DNA of 64,000 nt. Origin: Hofstenia miamia (Eukaryota > Xenacoelomorpha > Acoela > Hofsteniidae). Numbering within the stretch: the stretch's first letter is position 1; the number at the start of each line of letters is the position of its first letter. A model generated the notes under the pieces. The model did no database searches and was not told the DNA's origin. It saw only the letters and a list, made by a program, of their open reading frames with translations. Made by a program: the position numbers and the translations under genes. Below, piece by piece: positions 60,098 through 64,000 of this stretch. The stretch spans positions 623,071 through 687,070 of the forward strand of contig CABFPE010000121.1 of NCBI GenBank assembly GCA_900660155.1, in the 5' to 3' direction.

Positions 60098-61176
60098 ATG
60101 TGTGCTCTTGTCGAGAACGGTCGGTTATCAAGTTCGCTCTCAAAAGTGGTGCAAGGTGATTTGTTCAGCAGTGTGACGTCCCTGGATGCGGCAATCACTT
60201 TGATTGAAAATAAAAAGCAAACGCCACTCCACCAAATGTTCGCTAAGCTGAACAAAGAACAGGCAGCTGAAGCACTTCTTTTTCTTTTTAAGAACTCTCT
60301 CCTTTCAGTATCTGATGTCTCTACTCAATCTCAGCTCGAAGTTCAAACACAAGCAAAGACACCCGAAAACTCAACACCAATTACTACTACTACAGAATCC
60401 GTCCTTTCAAAATCGTCACCACTCACTTATCACTCATTCCCAAGGATGCAACCAACACCCAAGAAACAACCGTCAAAATTGAAATCACGTGTAAAAGAGG
60501 TAAAACCCGGAAGTACAACCCTCATCATTGGAAGCAGCATATTGAAATACGTACTTTCGCATCGTCTACTACACAATCAATTGACAACAATACACTCTTA
60601 CCCAGGAAGCAACACCACTGAACTCACACGAAAGGTATCGCTTTACCCAAAAACACACGTCAATACTGTCATTTTAAACCTGGCTTGATCGACGCTTTGA
60701 ATGGCAACATCCCGAATTTCAAGTCAAATCTGCAAAACCTTTTATCAGAAGTCCGTAGAAAATTCACTCCTAGTCGAATCTTTTTCTTTGAAATCACCAC
60801 TGTCTGTGCTGATGAAAACCTCTCCAAGAACTTTGAAATCAAAGAATGCAATCGTATCATGCACAATCTATCTAACAGCAGCTACACTGTCATTCCAGTC
60901 TTCGAAAAGTTTCTACTCTCTCCACGCATTATTGATCCCTCTCTTCTTGCTCGCGATGGTATCCACCTCTCCTACAAAGGTCTTTCACATTTCATTGGTA
61001 ACTTAAGGAACTTCTTCTCTAATTCACCGAAAACATTTCGCCTGTCAACACCTCGTTCATCATTTCGTAATCAGAATATATCATATGCAAGTGTTGCATC
61101 AAATCACTTACGTACCCGCCATCACCTTCTACCTACGCCACAACGCCATATCGCTCAATCTAACTCTCTCATCTAA
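60098..61176 (+). pseudogene. LINE ORF1 protein with SGNH-hydrolase-like domain, one frame break
   Basis: Frame 1 (60098-60688, 196 codons) has an alpha-helical N terminus (residues 20-70), a Ser/Thr/Pro-rich linker, a basic patch (PKKQPSKLKSRVKEVK) and SGNH block I as LIIGSS (residues 143-147; Asp of GDS replaced by Ser). It continues through SYPGSN to VILNLA, then TGA. The other frame continues from 60685 (NFKSNLQNLLSEVRR) to RDGIHLS, which keeps the Asp-x-x-His of block V, and stops at 61176. The break falls at the GTND block. CR1/L2 ORF1 proteins with such esterase-like domains are established; they are thought to bind RNA or chaperone it. One small indel explains the break. Confidence 0.8.
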
Positions 61177-61181
61177 GATCA

Positions 61182-63320
61182 ATGAACTTATTCAGGTGCA
61201 GTTTTTATTATATTATAATTATTGTTACTATATTAATTAAAGGGCAGTTTGCTATACCCCTACATGAATCCCTTAAAAAATTCAGCTATCATCCTTCGAA
61301 AATTACAAAGGTACATTCAAATTATTATGCTATGAAATTCTATAATTTATTAAGTAATCATTTAAAATTGTTCTTAAAATTTCGACTAATTATTTCTGGA
61401 GACATTGAAAGTAACCCAGGGCCAACAATTTCCGAAAATAAAATACAAGATGTATTAAATAATTTTAGGAAAAATTTTAAAATTATTTACCTAAATTGTA
61501 GAAGTCTTAGTGCAAATCGCAATGAATTTATTCAAATGGTCAGCAAAATTGGAAATAGCGCTATATATGTATTTACTGAAACTTGGTTAAAAGATTGTGA
61601 AAATTTACCATTCTTATATAATCCAGACTGTAATACTTATGATATTCATTTCAAAAATCGATCTGAACGTGGTGGGGGATTAATGATACTTGTTCCAAAA
61701 TCCTTAAAATCAAAACGTAGAAATGATTTAGAAATTAAACATGAGATTTTCGAAAGTATGTGGATTGAACTAAAATCTTTTTCAAATTCTTACAACAGCG
61801 AACTCATAAACATTTGCTACAATCCAAATAAAAATTATATTTCTGAATTTTGTAACCACAAAATTGAAGAAATAGAATATGCAATTCTTGAAAATAAGTT
61901 TATTAGTGTCCTTGGAGACTTTAATTCTAATTATTTAAATTCTGTTGAATCAAAGAAAATTGATCATATTTGTGATATTTTTGCTTTTCAAACTATTAAT
62001 AAAACCAACCCAACTAGATTTTCTAATTTAATTGACTATTTTCTATCCGATAGTTGTAATAAATATAAAACATATATGTTTGAATCATTTAGTGATCACA
62101 ATCTTTGCGTTTATGTTAGTAACCATAAGTTCAGCACAAAAAATAGGAAAGTTATTTATTCTAGGGATTTTAGCAACTTTAATGAGCAAAAATTTATACA
62201 CCTCTTGAAGAACATATCCTTTGATATAACCTACACTTTTAATGATGCCGATAGTATGTTAAAATTCATCACTTGTGAAATCACCAAAGCGTTAAACAAA
62301 GTAGCACCGCTGCGAACAAAGTTAATTAGCACTAAATTAAGGCCAGTGATTAACGAACCCCGTGATTCCGACTTGATTAAGGACCTGGTAATTAAGAAAA
62401 ATAAACTTTTTGAACTTGCGAAATCGGATCCCATCAATCTTAATTGGACTAATTATGAACACGCTAAGCAATTAATCAAAAAGAGCCGCAAATTTAATTA
62501 TGAATGTAAGTTAAAGGATTATTTCAAACGCCTAAAGAAATCTAACCAAAAATGGAATTTTCTTAATAAAAGCATTGGTAAAACTAAGGGGCTAAACATA
62601 AGCATTGAAGGAATCAAACATGATAATAAGATGTACAAGAATAAGAAGGATATCGCAAACATTTTAAACAGAAATTTTGAAAATATGGGTAAATTCAATT
62701 TTAAATTCGGAAAAATTGGAAATAATTCACCCCAACAACCTGATATACGCAAGGAACGGTTTCATTTCAACTTAATTTCCTACTATGAACTTAGAAATGT
62801 AGTAAATAAGCTAGATAATAATAAATCATGTGGATCCAGTAACCTGCCGTATTGGATAATTAAGAAATATTTTTATATTTTTGGTGAATACCTGCTTGTA
62901 GCATTTAATCAAAGTATTATAAATAATGACTTTCCTACCCTTTTAAAGCAATCTGATATTTCACCGTTATATAAAAAAGGAGACCCGCTAGACCCCATGA
63001 ACTACAGGCCAATTAGTATAACACATCCCTTCTCAAAAATATTTGAAAAACTACTAGCCGCACAAATGTACAAATTTATCAATGACAATCAAATTTTATC
63101 AAGTAATCAATTTGGATTTCGACCTAAATTCAGCACATCTGATGCGATTTTATCAATCACAGAAAAAATTAAACAAAATTTAAATCAAAATTTGTTTACA
63201 GCGGTTGCTTTACTTGACTTAAGCAAAGCATTTAATTCAATGAATTTTGATATTTTAGAAGAAAAATTAAGGCTAGAAGGTTTTAGTGTCAATGCAATAA
63301 ATTTCATTATGAGTTTTTAG
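61182..63320 (+). CDS. LINE ORF2: hydrophobic leader, 2A-like motif, AP endonuclease and start of reverse transcriptase
   Basis: 712 codons. Residues 8-20 are strongly hydrophobic (YYIIIIVTILI), and residues 72-81 read SGDIESNPGP, a 2A-like element predicted to make ribosomes skip the bond between G80 and P81. Next comes the endonuclease: N105 (YLNCRSL), E133 (TETWL), RGGGLMI (163-169), GDFN (D246, N248) and SDHN (D305, H306). RT starts near 590 (ISPLYKKGDPLDPMNYRPIS), with FGFRP and motif A ALLDLSKAF (D679). The frame ends at a TAG produced in a T run (63314-63318) and continues one frame over. ATG 61182 is 5 bp after the ORF1 stop. All catalytic residues seen are intact. Confidence 0.88.
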   Translation: MNLFRCSFYYIIIIVTILIKGQFAIPLHESLKKFSYHPSKITKVHSNYYAMKFYNLLSNHLKLFLKFRLIISGDIESNPGPTISENKIQDVLNNFRKNFKIIYLNCRSLSANRNEFIQMVSKIGNSAIYVFTETWLKDCENLPFLYNPDCNTYDIHFKNRSERGGGLMILVPKSLKSKRRNDLEIKHEIFESMWIELKSFSNSYNSELINICYNPNKNYISEFCNHKIEEIEYAILENKFISVLGDFNSNYLNSVESKKIDHICDIFAFQTINKTNPTRFSNLIDYFLSDSCNKYKTYMFESFSDHNLCVYVSNHKFSTKNRKVIYSRDFSNFNEQKFIHLLKNISFDITYTFNDADSMLKFITCEITKALNKVAPLRTKLISTKLRPVINEPRDSDLIKDLVIKKNKLFELAKSDPINLNWTNYEHAKQLIKKSRKFNYECKLKDYFKRLKKSNQKWNFLNKSIGKTKGLNISIEGIKHDNKMYKNKKDIANILNRNFENMGKFNFKFGKIGNNSPQQPDIRKERFHFNLISYYELRNVVNKLDNNKSCGSSNLPYWIIKKYFYIFGEYLLVAFNQSIINNDFPTLLKQSDISPLYKKGDPLDPMNYRPISITHPFSKIFEKLLAAQMYKFINDNQILSSNQFGFRPKFSTSDAILSITEKIKQNLNQNLFTAVALLDLSKAFNSMNFDILEEKLRLEGFSVNAINFIMSF

Positions 63321-63850
63321 AGAATCGCAGACAAAGAGTAAAAATTGATCACATTTTCTCAGACTATACTACTACAAATCTAGGCGTACCACAGGGAACT
63401 GTATTAGGACCCATTCTTTTCGCACTTTATGTCAATGACATTTCAAAATCCTTGACAAATGGAACTATTTCCCAATATGCAGACGATACTTGTATATTAA
63501 GGACAGCAAAAAATCCCTTTGAGGCAACCATACATTTGACAAAAGATATTGAAAATCTCGTAACATATTTCAATCATAATAAACTAAAAATCAATTCTGA
63601 CAAAACTCAATTTATCATCTTTTCATCTAAACAACAACAAAAGCTTACTGAAAATTTTAAAATTAATGTTTGTGATAACGAAATTAGTCAAAGTAAATGT
63701 GTAAACTATCTAGGCTTATTAATAGACAATGACTTAAATTTCGATAATTTCTTCTCCCACAAATTAAAAAAGATGGCATGTGGAATAAAATATTTGTACC
63801 ATTTGCGCCATGTAGGAAAATCATCGCATGTAGAACTAATTCATTCATTN
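63319..63850 (+). CDS. LINE ORF2 continuation: RT motifs B to E (frame-shifted, truncated by N)
   Basis: Directly continues the RT in the next frame: LENRRQRVKI, motif B GVPQGTVLGPILFALYVND, motif C QYADDT (catalytic DD), LKINSDKTQFIIF and VNYLGLLID. It stops at the N at 63850, so thumb and C terminus are absent. The frame change is a one-base difference in a homopolymer and may be a sequencing error or a real inactivating indel. Confidence 0.85.
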
Positions 63851-63990
63851 ATTTATTAGAATGAAATAATATTGTGTCATCTGCATATTGTATAACGTCA
63901 CATGTTACTTGCTCGGACAAATTATTTATGTAAATATTAAATAATAAAATAAATGAAATTTATTTAACCAGCACCATGCATGTGCTACAA
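63851..63990 (-). pseudogene. second RT fragment, opposite strand
   Basis: The reverse complement reads ILLFNIYINNLSEQVTCD followed by VIQYADDTILFHSNK: RT motif B end and YADD motif C of another APE-type LINE, oriented against the element on the left. It runs off the window at one side and into N at the other. Confidence 0.8.
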
Positions 63991-64000
63991 AATTATATTT

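Larger units (their letters stand above)
60098..63850 (+). mobile_element. young CR1/L2-like LINE with SGNH-type ORF1 and 2A-bearing ORF2
   Basis: ORF1 (60098-61176) and ORF2 (61182 to beyond 63850) are separated by 5 bp. The whole element has only two visible frame breaks and normal CpG content, in contrast to the CpG-poor DNA to its left. The 5' end must lie at or before 60098 and its exact boundary is not visible. The 3' end is cut by N at 63850. ORF2 has an apurinic-type endonuclease plus RT, as in the Jockey/CR1 group. Clade assignment needs a tree. Confidence 0.9.

Noticed and set aside
61390-61430. 2A motif as evidence for an integrated virus
   Set aside because: It sits in frame with a LINE endonuclease and reverse transcriptase, and such motifs are known in LINE ORF2; no viral gene is present.

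Overview
This is a piece of an AT-rich animal nuclear genome. The evidence is an intron-split protein kinase gene with GT/AG junctions, four classes of non-LTR or Penelope-like retroelement, several MITE families, and many (TA)n arrays. The species cannot be named from the window. The retroelement families resemble ones known from cnidarians and other invertebrates, so an AT-rich invertebrate (cnidarian-like) is a guess, not a call.

Layout. 1-16 kb is gene-free and repeat-rich: a hAT-type MITE family, a 1.77-kb satellite of about 71 near-identical 25-bp units, LINE 3' tails and a nested foldback element. 16.2-16.5 kb (minus strand) holds a GIY-YIG fragment of a Penelope-like element with a decayed hammerhead-like motif. 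17.0-27.8 kb (minus strand) holds the only recognisable host gene, a complete cAMP-dependent protein kinase catalytic subunit. It has 375 codons in four exons with three phase-0 introns. Its introns contain a TTAA-flanked piggyBac-like MITE and a MITE sitting inside a (TA)n array. 28-37.6 kb is gene-free, with more MITEs and a 131-bp duplication across a single N. A 276-bp N gap lies at 37,636-37,911.

From about 39.9 kb to 60.1 kb the sequence is almost devoid of CpG: I counted about 13 by eye in 20 kb, against roughly one per 100 bp to the left. Inside this domain are two decayed retrotransposons of the restriction-like-endonuclease kind (45.9-48.8 kb with a PHD-like finger; 51.6-54.3 kb with an (AAT)n tail), inverted repeats and a tandem repeat. 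At 60.1 kb normal CpG use returns abruptly with a young, nearly intact CR1/L2-like LINE. Its ORF1 carries an SGNH-hydrolase-like domain. Its ORF2 (AP endonuclease plus reverse transcriptase) starts with a hydrophobic segment and a 2A-like translational-recoding motif. The LINE is cut by a single N at 63,850, beyond which a different RT fragment runs on the opposite strand.

No operon-like cooperation is expected. The kinase is the only gene likely to serve the organism, and the rest is mobile DNA and its debris. The most notable features are the CpG-desert domain, the 2A-bearing LINE, the homogeneous satellite, and the MITEs with intact target-site duplications.
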